Origin: Carideicomes alvinocaridis
Lineage (GTDB): Bacteria > Pseudomonadota > Alphaproteobacteria > Rhodobacterales > Rhodobacteraceae
Length of the DNA: 64,000 bases
Direction of reading: 5' to 3'
Assembly (NCBI GenBank): GCA_005473895.2
Contig: SRJI02000008.1
Span: forward strand, 62,001 to 126,000
The translations under genes were made by a program, and so were the position numbers. Under the pieces are notes generated by a model, which saw only the letters and a list, made by a program, of their open reading frames with translations, did not search any database and was not told the origin of the DNA. Positions 9,713-18,005 of the stretch are shown here, piece by piece (the first letter of the stretch is position 1; each line of letters starts with the position of its first letter).

Positions 9713-10867
9713 ATGCAGACCCAACCGGCTTTCTGGCCCGACCCGCTCTCCCATCTCCGGCGCACCATGCCGGACGATCCGGTCTTCTACCATTCGCCGC
9801 AGGCGCTTCAGGCCCGGGCACGGTTCTTCCTCGACCGGTTCCCCGGCCTCGTGACCTACGCCGTCAAGGCCAACGACCGGGCCGAGGTGCTGGACAACCT
9901 CGTGGCCGCCGGGATCGACAGTTTCGACGTGGCCTCGCCCGCCGAGATGGCGGCGGTGCGGCGGGTCAAGCCGGACGCGGTGCTGCATTACCACAACCCG
10001 ATCCGCACGCCCTCCGAGATCGCCGAGGGGCGCGCGCAGGGCGTGGCCTCGTGGTCGGTCGATTGCATGGCCGAGCTGGAGAAGCTGGGCGACCTGCCGG
10101 AGGGTTCGGAGATCGCCGTGCGGCTGAAGCTCGCGGTCAAGGGCGGCGCCTATGATTTCGGCTCCAAATTCGGCGCCACGCCCGACGAGGCGGAGGCGCT
10201 GCTGCGCGAGGTGGCGCGCCGCGGCTGGCGCGCCTCGGTGACCTTCCACCCCGGCACGCAATGCGAGGCGGCGGAGGCCTGGGCGGCCTATATCGGCGCC
10301 GCGGCCGAGGTGGCGGAACGGGCTGGCGTGCGGCTGCACCGGCTGAATGTTGGCGGCGGCTTTCCCGGCCGGCGCGGGGCGGAGGCTCCGGATCTCGGCG
10401 CCATCTTCGACCGGATCGCCGCCGAGACGCGCAAGGCCTTCGGCGAGGACGCGCCGGCGCACGTCTGCGAGCCGGGACGGGGCATGGTGGCCGATTCCTT
10501 CCACCTGGCCCTGCGGGTGCGGGCGGTGCGGAACGGCGCGGTCTTCCTCAACGACGGCATCTACGGCAACCTGACCGAGCTGCGCGACCTCGGCCCCATG
10601 TCGGGCATCCGCGCCCTCAGCCCCGAGGGCCATGCCCGCCACGCGGCGCCCGAGGCGCGGATCGTCTTCGGCCCGACCTGCGACAGCCTCGACCGCCTGC
10701 CCGAACCGCTGCCCCTTCCGGCCGACCTCGCGGAAGGCGATTACCTGCTTTTCCCCTCCATGGGTGCCTATTCCCAGGTCCTGGCCACCCAATTCAATGG
10801 CTACGGCGCGGCGCGGGTGGTCACGGTGCAGGATTTGTCCGGGGCGGCTCTGGACACTGGGGGGTAA
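9713..10867 (+). CDS. Group III (alanine racemase-fold) PLP decarboxylase, ornithine/lysine type
   Basis: A 384-residue PLP enzyme of the eukaryotic-type ornithine/diaminopimelate/arginine decarboxylase family. The N-terminal barrel holds the PLP-lysine motif YAVKAN (lysine near residue 48), then the specificity-helix region ASPAEMAAVRRVKPD and the glycine-rich phosphate loop LNVGGGFPG. The C-terminal barrel has EPGRGMVADS and the catalytic GPTCDSLD cysteine motif. Its length and the FGSKFG region favour ornithine or lysine over diaminopimelate, so the product would be putrescine or cadaverine; which one cannot be read from sequence. The start ATG is 111 bases from the divergent Lrp-type regulator. 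Confidence 0.87.
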   Translation: MQTQPAFWPDPLSHLRRTMPDDPVFYHSPQALQARARFFLDRFPGLVTYAVKANDRAEVLDNLVAAGIDSFDVASPAEMAAVRRVKPDAVLHYHNPIRTPSEIAEGRAQGVASWSVDCMAELEKLGDLPEGSEIAVRLKLAVKGGAYDFGSKFGATPDEAEALLREVARRGWRASVTFHPGTQCEAAEAWAAYIGAAAEVAERAGVRLHRLNVGGGFPGRRGAEAPDLGAIFDRIAAETRKAFGEDAPAHVCEPGRGMVADSFHLALRVRAVRNGAVFLNDGIYGNLTELRDLGPMSGIRALSPEGHARHAAPEARIVFGPTCDSLDRLPEPLPLPADLAEGDYLLFPSMGAYSQVLATQFNGYGAARVVTVQDLSGAALDTGG

Positions 10868-10913
10868 GGGAATAGTCTCTGCCGCGTCGACAGGTCGCGA
10901 GGAGACGGATTCC

Positions 10914-13205
10914 ATGGAAAAATTCGGCAAGAGCCAACCGGTCAACCGGGTCGAGGACGTACGCTTCCTGACCGGTCACGGGCGTTACATGGAGGATGTC
11001 GCGCCGGACGGGGCGCTGCATGCGTTTTTCCTGCGGGCGCCGGTGGCCCATGCGACGATCACCACGCTCGACGTGACCGAGGCGCGCGAGGCGCCGGGCG
11101 TCGCCGCGGTGCTGACGGCGGCCGACCTGGAGGCGGCGGGCGTCGCGATGCATATCGGCGCGACGGTCCTCAAGAACCGCGACGGCAACCGCGCGGCCGA
11201 GCCGCAGCGCCCGCCGTTGGCGGTAGACCGGCTGCGCTTCGTGGGCGAGCCGGTGGCGATCGTCGTGGCCGAGACGCTGGACCAGGCCAAGGACGCGGCC
11301 GAGCTGATCGAGCTCGATTACGAGGACCTCGAGCCGCAAATGGAGCTCGAGCCGGGCGAGGTGGCGATCCACGACGAGGCCCCCGACAACCGCGCCTTCG
11401 ACTGGGCGCTCGGCGACGAGGCGGCGACCGAGGCGGCCTTTGCCCGCGCCGCCCACGTGGTGGAGCTGGACGTGGACGACCACCGCGTGATCGTGAATTC
11501 CATGGAGCCGCGCGGCTGCCACGCGGAATGGCAGGACGGCAAGCTGACGCTGGCCTTCGGCGGGCAGGGCGTCTGGGGCATCAAGGACCGGCTGATCAAG
11601 GCGTTCGGCCTGGACGAGGACAAGGTGCAGGTTCTCAACCCCGATGTCGGCGGCGGCTTCGGCATGAAGGCCGGGCCCTACCCGGAATACTGGGCGATCG
11701 CGCAGGCGGCGCGGGTGGCGGAGCGGCCGGTGCGCTGGATTTCCGACCGGACCGAGGCGATGCTGACCGACAATGGCGGGCGCGACGTCTATCACCGGGC
11801 CGCTTTGGCCTTCGACGCGGATCACCGGCTGCTGGGCTACCGCGTCCACAGCCGCAGCAACATGGGCGCCTACCTGTCGCAATTCGCGCAGATGATCCAG
11901 TCGAACCTCTTCGCCCGGGTGCTGACCGGCTGCTACGACGTACAGGACACCTTCCTCCATGTAGAAGGCTTCTACACCAACACCACGCCGGTCGATGCCT
12001 ATCGCGGCGCGGGCCGGCCCGAGGCGATCTACCTGCTGGAGCGGCTGATGGACCGGGCGGCGCGCGAGCTGGGCGAGGACCCGTTCGAACTGCGGCGCAA
12101 GAATTTCATAACCGACTTCCCCTACAAGACCTCCACCGGCGAGACCTACGACGTGGGCGAGTTCGGTCGCGTGATGGATCACGGCGCGTCCCTGGCCGAT
12201 GTGCCGGGCTTTGCCGCCCGCCGGGAGGAAAGTCGCAAGAAGGGCAGGTTGCGGGGGCTGGGCCTCTGCTACTACATCGAAAGCATCCTGGGCGATCCGA
12301 GCGAGGGCGCGAAGGTGGAATTCAACGCGGACGGCACCGTCTCGATCTACGTGGGCACCCAGTCGAACGGGCAGGGTCATGAAACCGTCTACGCCCAGTT
12401 CCTCGCGGACCAGACCGGGATCCCGGCCTCGAAGATCGACGTGGTGCAGGGCGACAGCGACCGCATCGCGCAGGGTGGCGGCACCGGCGGCTCACGCTCG
12501 GTGACCACGCAGGCCAATGCGACCCTGGCCACCGTCGCCATGATGACGGAGGCGTTCCTGCCCTACCTCGCCGAGAAGATGGGCGTGGAGGAGGCCGACA
12601 TCACCTTTGATGACGAGACGTTCCGCGCCCCCGGCTCCAACCTCAGCCCGACCTTCCTGGAGGCCGCGGAGATGGCGCGCGCCGATGGGCGGGAGGATCT
12701 GCTGCGCCACGAGGCGCGGGCCAAGCTGCCCGGCCGCTCCTATCCCAACGGCGCCCATATCGCGGAGGTGGAGATCGACCCCGAGACCGGCGTCGTCACG
12801 CTGGAGCGCTACACCGTCTGCGACGATTTCGGCAACCTGATCAACCCCAAGCTGGCGGCGGGGCAGGTGCATGGCGGCGTCGCCCAGGGCGTGGGCCAGG
12901 CGCTGAGCGAAAGCGCGGTCTACGACGAGGACGGGCAGCTTCTGACCGCGACCTTCATGGATTACGCCATGCCGCGCAGCTTCGACCTGCCGATGATCGA
13001 GCTGGAATTCGACCCCGTGCCCTCCACAGCCAACCCGATGGGGATGAAGGGCTGCGGCGAGGCCGGGACCGTGGGATCGATGGCGGCGGTCTCCAACGCG
13101 GTGCAGGATGCGCTGTGGGAGCAGGGGGTCCGGCAGGCGGACATGCCCTTCACCCCGCTTCGGGTATGGGAGATGCTGCAAGGCAATGCTGTCGAGGCTG
13201 CATGA
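10914..13205 (+). CDS. Xanthine dehydrogenase/CO dehydrogenase family molybdopterin-binding large subunit, form II-like
   Basis: A 763-residue molybdenum-hydroxylase catalytic subunit (CoxL family). The start at 10914 follows a GAGGAGA ribosome-binding site; the longer frame upstream only shadows the decarboxylase. The N-terminal a/b hammerhead begins GHGRYMEDV; the Moco-binding part includes VGGGFGMK and the active-site loop AYRGAGR near residue 366, which is the form II signature rather than the AYRCSFR of true CO dehydrogenases. GCGEAGTVGS near the end carries the catalytic glutamate. The FAD (CoxM) and 2Fe-2S (CoxS) subunits are not adjacent, so its partners must be elsewhere or it is an orphan. 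Its last 20 bases overlap the next gene. The substrate is unknown. Confidence 0.88.
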   Translation: MEKFGKSQPVNRVEDVRFLTGHGRYMEDVAPDGALHAFFLRAPVAHATITTLDVTEAREAPGVAAVLTAADLEAAGVAMHIGATVLKNRDGNRAAEPQRPPLAVDRLRFVGEPVAIVVAETLDQAKDAAELIELDYEDLEPQMELEPGEVAIHDEAPDNRAFDWALGDEAATEAAFARAAHVVELDVDDHRVIVNSMEPRGCHAEWQDGKLTLAFGGQGVWGIKDRLIKAFGLDEDKVQVLNPDVGGGFGMKAGPYPEYWAIAQAARVAERPVRWISDRTEAMLTDNGGRDVYHRAALAFDADHRLLGYRVHSRSNMGAYLSQFAQMIQSNLFARVLTGCYDVQDTFLHVEGFYTNTTPVDAYRGAGRPEAIYLLERLMDRAARELGEDPFELRRKNFITDFPYKTSTGETYDVGEFGRVMDHGASLADVPGFAARREESRKKGRLRGLGLCYYIESILGDPSEGAKVEFNADGTVSIYVGTQSNGQGHETVYAQFLADQTGIPASKIDVVQGDSDRIAQGGGTGGSRSVTTQANATLATVAMMTEAFLPYLAEKMGVEEADITFDDETFRAPGSNLSPTFLEAAEMARADGREDLLRHEARAKLPGRSYPNGAHIAEVEIDPETGVVTLERYTVCDDFGNLINPKLAAGQVHGGVAQGVGQALSESAVYDEDGQLLTATFMDYAMPRSFDLPMIELEFDPVPSTANPMGMKGCGEAGTVGSMAAVSNAVQDALWEQGVRQADMPFTPLRVWEMLQGNAVEAA

Positions 13206-14277
13206 CGTACTTGGCCGCTGGCTTCGCTGGCCGCGACGGGAGGATCACTCCTCCCTCGTGGCGCGGCGGGGTCCGCGGACGCATGTCATCATCCTCGACG
13301 GCACCATGTCCTCCCTCGCCGAGGGGGAAGAGACGAATGCCGGCCTGACCTTCAAGCTGCTGCGCGAGACCGGCAGCGCCAACAACCTTTATTACGAGGC
13401 GGGGATCCAGTGGCACAACTGGAAGTCCACGCATCACATGCTGATGGGCCGCGGGATCAACCGGCAGATCCGACGCGCCTACGGCTTCCTCGCCTCGCGG
13501 TATCGCCCCGGCGACCGGATCTTCCTGTTCGGCTATTCCCGCGGGGCCTACGCGGTGCGCTCCATGGCCGGGGTGATCGACCGGGTCGGCTTGCTCAAGG
13601 CAGAGCATGCCACCAGCCGCAACATCCGCCAGGTCTATCGCCTTTACGAGTTCGGGGCCGACGGCCCGACCGCGCGCCGCTTCGCGGAGCTCTATTGCCA
13701 TGCCGAGTCGCCGATCGAGATGATCGGCGTCTGGGACACGGTCAAGGCGCTCGGCCTGCGGCTGCCCTTCGTCTGGCAGCTGACCGAATCGAACCACGCC
13801 TTCCACAACACCGAGCTGGGGCCGGCGATCCGCCGCGGCTACCATGCGCTGGCCCGGGACGAAACGCGCGCCGTGTTCGAGCCGGTGCTCTGGACCTGTC
13901 CGGATGACGGCTCTGCCTGCCAGGTGGAACAGGTGTGGTTCCCCGGCACCCATGGCGACATCGGCGGCCAGATCGGCGATTTCGCGGCAGCGCGGCCGCT
14001 GGCGAACATTCCGCTGGTCTGGATGCTGGAAAAGGCCGAAGGCTGCGGGCTGGTCCTTCCCGAGGGATGGCGCGACCGTTTCCCGATGGATGCCAAGGCG
14101 CCCTCGGTCGGGACCTGGCGTGGCTGGGGCAAGATCTTTCTCATCCGCAGCGGGCGCGTCATCGGCCGCGACCGGTCCGAACGCCTGTACCAGGCGGTAG
14201 GGGCCGGACCCCCGCCTGCGGGTGCCCAATCCGATCGCCCCGCAAGCCCCGATCAGCCCACCTATGGTGCGACGTGA
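13186..14277 (+). CDS. DUF2235 alpha/beta-hydrolase-like protein
   Basis: A 363-residue member of the DUF2235 family, whose best-known relatives are Tle1-type phospholipases and other serine hydrolases. Seen here: the N-terminal beta strand THVIILDGTMSSLAEGEETNA, the nucleophile elbow FLFGYSRGAYAVRS (GxSxG, serine near residue 121), the GVWDTVKALG aspartate region, and WFPGTHGDIGGQ, which supplies the catalytic histidine. There is no signal peptide and no neighbouring type VI secretion gene or immunity protein, so a toxin role is not supported. The start lies 20 bases inside the preceding molybdenum-hydroxylase gene, suggesting coupled translation. Confidence 0.82.
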   Translation: MLSRLHDVLGRWLRWPRREDHSSLVARRGPRTHVIILDGTMSSLAEGEETNAGLTFKLLRETGSANNLYYEAGIQWHNWKSTHHMLMGRGINRQIRRAYGFLASRYRPGDRIFLFGYSRGAYAVRSMAGVIDRVGLLKAEHATSRNIRQVYRLYEFGADGPTARRFAELYCHAESPIEMIGVWDTVKALGLRLPFVWQLTESNHAFHNTELGPAIRRGYHALARDETRAVFEPVLWTCPDDGSACQVEQVWFPGTHGDIGGQIGDFAAARPLANIPLVWMLEKAEGCGLVLPEGWRDRFPMDAKAPSVGTWRGWGKIFLIRSGRVIGRDRSERLYQAVGAGPPPAGAQSDRPASPDQPTYGAT

Positions 14278-14326
14278 TCACAAGTACTTTACGAATTCTT
14301 TAAAGTTGCAGGGCCACGCTTAGATG

Positions 14327-14417
14327 ACTCCGTGACGCTGGAGACGGAACCTCCATGTGTCACTTCACTGTCCCTCGTTCCGTGACTGGCGCCCGGTTTT
14401 TCACCGGGCGCTTTTTT
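14327..14417 (+). ncRNA. Candidate small RNA or structured leader ending in an intrinsic terminator
   Basis: A non-coding stretch of 226 bases follows the DUF2235 gene. Within it is a two-part stem: GTGAC (14332-14336) with GTCAC (14359-14363) outside, and TGGAG (14339-14343) with CTCCA (14351-14355) inside, closing an ACGGAAC loop. A single-stranded stretch follows, then a strong intrinsic terminator (14389-14417). A second GTGAC at 14382-14386, just before the terminator, could pair with the same GTCAC, giving two exclusive folds. No good sigma-70 promoter was found, only a weak TTAGAT at 14320-14325. It could instead be a 3' UTR of the upstream gene or a leader of the CoA-binding gene. Confidence 0.4.
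14389..14417 (+). terminator. Rho-independent terminator
   Basis: Perfect 8-bp stem GCGCCCGG (14389-14396) / CCGGGCGC (14404-14411), seven-base loop, then six T (14412-14417). It lies 112 bases after the DUF2235 stop and 87 bases before the next gene. Confidence 0.9.
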
Positions 14418-14503
14418 GTCTCCGGCCAGCGCAGCCGCCGCGCCTGTCGGCTGGCCCCACGCTGCGCAGTTGCAGCGGCCGTGCGCCGCGTTACTCTCGG
14501 CCC

Positions 14504-14983
14504 ATGCCAGATTACTCCGATGCCCATCTCAAGGCGATTCTCTCCCGCACCCGCGTGATCGCGGTGGTGGGGGTGTCGACCAACCCGGTCCGGCCCAGCT
14601 ATTACGTGGCGCGCTACCTGTCGCTGAAGGGGTTCACCATAATCCCCGTCAATCCCGGCCATGCGGGCAAGGTGCTGTTCGGCCAGACCATCCGCGGCGA
14701 CCTGTCCGAGATCGGGCCGGAGGAAAAGGTGGACATGCTGGACATATTCCGCCGGTCCGAGGCGGTGCCGCCGATCGTGGAGCAGGCGCTGGACGTGCTG
14801 CCCGCGCTGCGCACGGTCTGGATGCAGATCGGCGTGGAAAGCCCCGAGGCGGCGGCCATGGCAGAGGCACGGGGGCTGGACGTGATCATGAACCGTTGTC
14901 CGAAGATCGAGTACCAGCGGCTGTTCGGCGAGCTGCGCCAGGGCGGGTTCGCGACCGGCGTCATCTCGTCCCGCCGACCCTGA
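14504..14983 (+). CDS. CoA-binding protein (YccU-like)
   Basis: A 159-residue single-domain CoA_binding_2 protein with a Rossmann-like fold related to the succinyl-CoA synthetase alpha N-terminus. Visible motifs are VIAVVGVSTNPVRPSYYVA (the nucleotide/CoA loop, residues 17-35), GFTIIPVNPGHAG, and DMLDIFRRSEAVPPIVEQA. The closing EARGLDVIMNRCPKIEYQRL is typical of the family. No catalytic role has been assigned to these proteins. A strong terminator separates it from upstream genes, so its own promoter should lie in 14418-14503. Confidence 0.85.
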   Translation: MPDYSDAHLKAILSRTRVIAVVGVSTNPVRPSYYVARYLSLKGFTIIPVNPGHAGKVLFGQTIRGDLSEIGPEEKVDMLDIFRRSEAVPPIVEQALDVLPALRTVWMQIGVESPEAAAMAEARGLDVIMNRCPKIEYQRLFGELRQGGFATGVISSRRP

Positions 14984-14988
14984 CCACG

Positions 14989-15017
14989 AAAAAACCCGCC
15001 GACACGGGGCCGGCGGG
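14989..15017 (-). terminator. Rho-independent terminator of the PRC-barrel gene
   Basis: On the minus strand CCCGCCG (15017-15011) pairs with CGGCGGG (15001-14995), followed by six T (14994-14989). It is 27 bases past the stop of the minus-strand PRC-barrel gene; the A run overlaps the convergent CoA-binding gene's 3' flank. Confidence 0.88.
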
Positions 15018-15043
15018 TCGTCGGTTCAATGCTCGGGCAGGGG

Positions 15044-16405
15044 TCAGCCTGCGTCGTATTCCGGCATGCTCTTCAGTTCGTCCTCGGAGGCGCCGATGTA
15101 GATGCGGACGGAGCCGCCATCAGCCGGACGCTGGATGTTGAGGCTGTCGATGGACAGTTTCACTGGCTTCTCGCCGATACCCAGGAAGCCACCCACGTCG
15201 ACGACAGCACCTTCGATCTGCCCGTCTTCGGTCATCAGGAGTTCGCTGACTTCGCCGATCCACTCGTCGTTGACGTCGTAGACACGCGCACCGGTCACGT
15301 CATCGGCGGTCAGTTCGTCCATGTTGGCCGCGGAATAGCCTTCGCGGTCGACTTCCGGGGCGGCCATGGCGTTGCCGCCGGCTTCGGCCGTCTCGGCGGA
15401 CTCGGCCTGGTCCATCTCGGCTTCGGTGGTCAGCTCGCCCTCGGCCTCGGCTGCGCCTTCTTCGGTGGCGTTCTCGGCCTCTTGAGCGGTCTCTTCCATC
15501 TCGTCGCCAGCGGCTTCGGCGGTCTGTTCGACCTCTTCACCGGCATTCTCGGCAGCCTGCTCCATCTCGGCGCCGGCTTCCTCGGCCGCGTTCTCGGTCT
15601 CCTGAGCGGCTTCCTCCATCTCGGCGCCCGCTTCCTCAGCGGTGTTCTCGACAGCTTCACCGGTGTCCTCGGCGGCCTGCTCCATCTCCTCGCCGGCATT
15701 CTCGGCCATCTGGCCTGCATCCTCGGCGGTGTTCTCGACCGCTTCGCCGGTCTCTTCTGCAGCCTGCTCCATGTCCTCGCCCGCGGCGTCGGCCGCTTCG
15801 GCGACCTCTTCCGAGGTGTCGTCGGTGCCGGCTTCGGCATCGGCTTCGGCGGACATGTTGTTCTCTTCCGAACCGCCGGTCACATCGCTCTCGCCCTCGG
15901 CGGCGGCCATGGTGTCCTGGCCTTCCATGGCGGCGCCTTCTTCGGCTGCCATGTCCTCGTTGGCAGAGGCGTCATCCGCGGCGGCCTCGGCATCGGCGCC
16001 GAATTCGGGCGCATTCTCGAGCTGTTCGCGGCTCGCCTGAACGACGATGAAGTAGGAGTCACCACCGTCTTCCTGAACGAAGTCCAGCTGATCCATGCTC
16101 ACCGCGACGCGCTTCTCGCCGATCCCGAGGAAGCCGCCGACATCCACCAGAACCGCGTTGATCTGGCCGTCGCGGCCAAAGACGATGTCACCGATCTCGC
16201 CGACATCTTCCCAGTTCTCGTTGAGCCCCATCGCGTCGTCGCCAACTTCCTCTTCCGAGGTGTAAAGGCGGGCGCCGATCAGGTTGGATGCGTGAAGGGC
16301 GCTTGCATCTGCCTCGCCCATGAATGCCGAACCGTCCGTCGATTGCGCGGCCGCGGGCACCGCCAGTGCCATGGCAAGCGCTGTGGACGCTAGAAGACGT
16401 TTCAT
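15044..16405 (-). CDS. Secreted double PRC-barrel protein with acidic 11-residue repeat linker
   Basis: A 453-residue exported protein. Residues 1-21 are a Sec signal peptide (cleavage after VPAAAQS). PRC-barrel 1 (about 30-120) and PRC-barrel 2 (about 360-440) share the nearly identical core VDVGGFLGIGEK. Between them, residues about 137-358 are a Glu/Ala-rich, very acidic region. From about 205 to 320 it is built from degenerate 11-residue units such as AENAGEEMEQA and AEDTGEAVENT, periodicity like group 3 LEA or apolipoprotein helices. It probably forms a long amphipathic or disordered arm in the periplasm; the function is unknown. A perfect AGGAGG site precedes the ATG, and a GGAAC-type promoter candidate lies about 55 bases upstream. 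Related PRC-barrel proteins are often stress-induced. Confidence 0.8.
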   Translation of the reverse strand: MKRLLASTALAMALAVPAAAQSTDGSAFMGEADASALHASNLIGARLYTSEEEVGDDAMGLNENWEDVGEIGDIVFGRDGQINAVLVDVGGFLGIGEKRVAVSMDQLDFVQEDGGDSYFIVVQASREQLENAPEFGADAEAAADDASANEDMAAEEGAAMEGQDTMAAAEGESDVTGGSEENNMSAEADAEAGTDDTSEEVAEAADAAGEDMEQAAEETGEAVENTAEDAGQMAENAGEEMEQAAEDTGEAVENTAEEAGAEMEEAAQETENAAEEAGAEMEQAAENAGEEVEQTAEAAGDEMEETAQEAENATEEGAAEAEGELTTEAEMDQAESAETAEAGGNAMAAPEVDREGYSAANMDELTADDVTGARVYDVNDEWIGEVSELLMTEDGQIEGAVVDVGGFLGIGEKPVKLSIDSLNIQRPADGGSVRIYIGASEDELKSMPEYDAG

Positions 16406-16457
16406 GATATCCTCCTAAAGGTTGTCTCTCGACCCGTTGGTAGCCGGTCAGGTGGAC

Positions 16458-16483
16458 AACTGCCGGGCGCAAGAAATGGTTCC
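16458..16483 (-). promoter_or_regulatory. Candidate ECF-type (GGAAC) promoter of the PRC-barrel gene
   Basis: Read on the minus strand: GGAAC (16483-16479), 18-base spacer, GTT (16460-16458). This resembles alphaproteobacterial EcfG/ECF stress promoters (GGAAC, 16-18 bases, GTT). The predicted start of transcription would be about 45 bases before the PRC-barrel ATG, a sensible leader length. The match is short and untested. Confidence 0.35.
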
Positions 16484-16612
16484 GAGCCAGGCGCGCCCGG
16501 CTTTCCCGGCCTTCCGAGAGGCGGGCAGGGGGCGTCGCGCCGCGGGAGGGCGGCGGGAGCAAGTTTATGATTTAAAGGGATAATTCGGTATGGCCTTGGC
16601 ACGGACCGGGGG

Positions 16613-16927
16613 TCAGCTGCTGGGGCGGGCGGCCTTTTCGGCGATCCCGGAGCGGCCCTGCCGGCGGTCGAGCTCGGCCATGACGTCGGACAGCGGCACC
16701 TCGCGCGCGCGCAGCATCACCAGCAGGTGAAACAGCACGTCCGCCGCCTCCGAGACCAGCCGCTCGCGATCGTCGCGGACCGCCTCGATGATCGCCTCGA
16801 CCGCTTCCTCGCCGAACTTCTCGGCGGCTTTCTCCGGCCCCTTCGCCAGCAAGGTCGCGGTCCAGCTTTCTTCGGGCGCGGCCTCGGCGCGGAGGGCTAT
16901 GATGCGTTCCAGCTCGTCCAGCGTCAT
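16613..16927 (-). CDS. hisE: Phosphoribosyl-ATP pyrophosphatase HisE
   Basis: Second step of histidine synthesis: hydrolyses phosphoribosyl-ATP to phosphoribosyl-AMP and pyrophosphate. The 104-residue all-helical protein shows the metal-binding EEAVE motif (residues 40-44) and [13 protein letters not shown], both conserved in the MazG-related HisE family. It is not fused to HisI, as is usual in alphaproteobacteria. It starts 13 bases after the hisF stop and is the last gene of the minus-strand histidine run. Confidence 0.95.
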   Translation of the reverse strand: MTLDELERIIALRAEAAPEESWTATLLAKGPEKAAEKFGEEAVEAIIEAVRDDRERLVSEAADVLFHLLVMLRAREVPLSDVMAELDRRQGRSGIAEKAARPSS

Positions 16928-16940
16928 TCCATATCCTCCG

Positions 16941-17705
16941 TCACGCCCCGAGCCGCATGGGGATGCCCGCGGCCGCCATGTGCGCCTTGGCCTCGGCGAT
17001 GGTGTATTCGCCGAAATGGAAGATCGACGCCGCCAGCACCGCCGAGGCGCCGCCCTCGGTCACGCCCTCGACAAGGTGGTCCAGATTGCCCACACCGCCC
17101 GAGGCGATCACCGGGACCGCCACCGCGTCCGAGATGGCGCGGGTGAGCGGCAGGTTGAACCCGGCCCGGGTGCCGTCGCGATCCATGGAGGTCAGCAGGA
17201 TTTCCCCCGCGCCCCGCGCTGCCACCTTGCGGGCGAACTCCACCGCGTCGATGCCGGTGGCGCGGCGGCCGCCATGGGTGAAGATCTCCCACTTGCCGGG
17301 CGCGACGGTCTTGGCGTCGATCGCCACCACGATGCATTGCGACCCGAACCGGTCGGCCGCCTCGGAGACCACGTTGGGATCCGCCACCGCGGCGGAGTTG
17401 AAGCTGACCTTGTCGGCCCCGGCCAGCAGCAGGGCGCGCACATCCTCGGCGGTGCGGACACCGCCGCCGACGGTGAGCGGGATGTAACATTGCTCGGCGG
17501 TGCGGGTGACCACGTCGAACATGGTGCCCCGGTTCTCGTGCGTGGCGTGGATGTCGAGAAAGCAGATCTCGTCGGCCCCCGCGGCGTCATAGGCGCGCGC
17601 GGCGTCCACCGGGTCGCCGGCGTCGCGCAGGTCGACGAAATTGACGCCCTTGACCACACGGCCATCGGCGACATCGAGACAGGGAATGATGCGCGTCTTC
17701 AGCAT
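16941..17705 (-). CDS. hisF: Imidazole glycerol phosphate synthase cyclase subunit HisF
   Basis: With HisH it converts PRFAR plus ammonia to imidazole glycerol phosphate and AICAR. The 254-residue (beta/alpha)8 barrel carries both catalytic aspartates (CLDVADG near residue 11 and VAIDAKT near 130) and both phosphate-binding half-barrel loops ([11 protein letters not shown] and [11 protein letters not shown]). It is followed directly by hisE. Upstream, a 300-base spacer and a VOC gene separate it from hisA, so it may have its own promoter. Confidence 0.97.
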   Translation of the reverse strand: MLKTRIIPCLDVADGRVVKGVNFVDLRDAGDPVDAARAYDAAGADEICFLDIHATHENRGTMFDVVTRTAEQCYIPLTVGGGVRTAEDVRALLLAGADKVSFNSAAVADPNVVSEAADRFGSQCIVVAIDAKTVAPGKWEIFTHGGRRATGIDAVEFARKVAARGAGEILLTSMDRDGTRAGFNLPLTRAISDAVAVPVIASGGVGNLDHLVEGVTEGGASAVLAASIFHFGEYTIAEAKAHMAAAGIPMRLGA

Positions 17706-18005
17706 GGCCGCGTGATAGGCCGGATCGCGCGCCGTGGGAAGCCCCCGCCGCGTCCCGCCTTTCGCCTTGCGCGGCCGGCGGGACCCGTTCCGTGATCGGG
17801 TGCACGGGCCCCGGGGAGCGGCATGCTTTCCGTGACACTACCGCGGACCGCGTCCATCCGGGTGGGCCGGGGGCGGCTGTTTTCGGATCCGGTCGGCAGC
17901 ACCCTACCGGATCCTCCATGGAAATGTCGGGCGAGGGCCGCGACCATCGAATCCGCCCCGCCCCGGCTCGCATCTTGGCCGAGGACGGCGCGGGCGGAGT
18001 GCCGG
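17706..18005. other. 300-base gap between hisF and the VOC gene, with a hairpin
   Basis: No convincing gene on either strand. The one clear structure is a perfect 9-bp inverted repeat, GGATCCGGT (17885-17893) and ACCGGATCC (17906-17914), with a 12-base loop. It has no T run on either side, so it is not an intrinsic terminator; it could be an RNA processing or stability structure between the VOC gene and hisF. Confidence 0.4.

Noticed and set aside
10914-13205. Aerobic CO dehydrogenase
   Set aside because: The active-site loop reads AYRGAGR (form II) rather than AYRCSFR and the coxM/coxS partners are missing, so CO oxidation is not supported.
13186-14277. Type VI secretion phospholipase effector (Tle1-like) reading of the DUF2235 gene
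   Set aside because: No VgrG, PAAR, Hcp or immunity gene is nearby; the family is broad and the neighbour is a molybdenum hydroxylase.
15430-15840. Short-period DNA repetition that looks like a tandem or CRISPR-like array
   Set aside because: The periodicity is 33 bases, i.e. the 11-residue protein repeat of the PRC-barrel gene, and units are too degenerate with no distinct spacers. It is coding.
17885-17914. Inverted repeat as an intrinsic terminator
   Set aside because: The stem is perfect but neither side has a T run, and it lies 90 bases past the VOC stop; kept only as a structure of unknown role.
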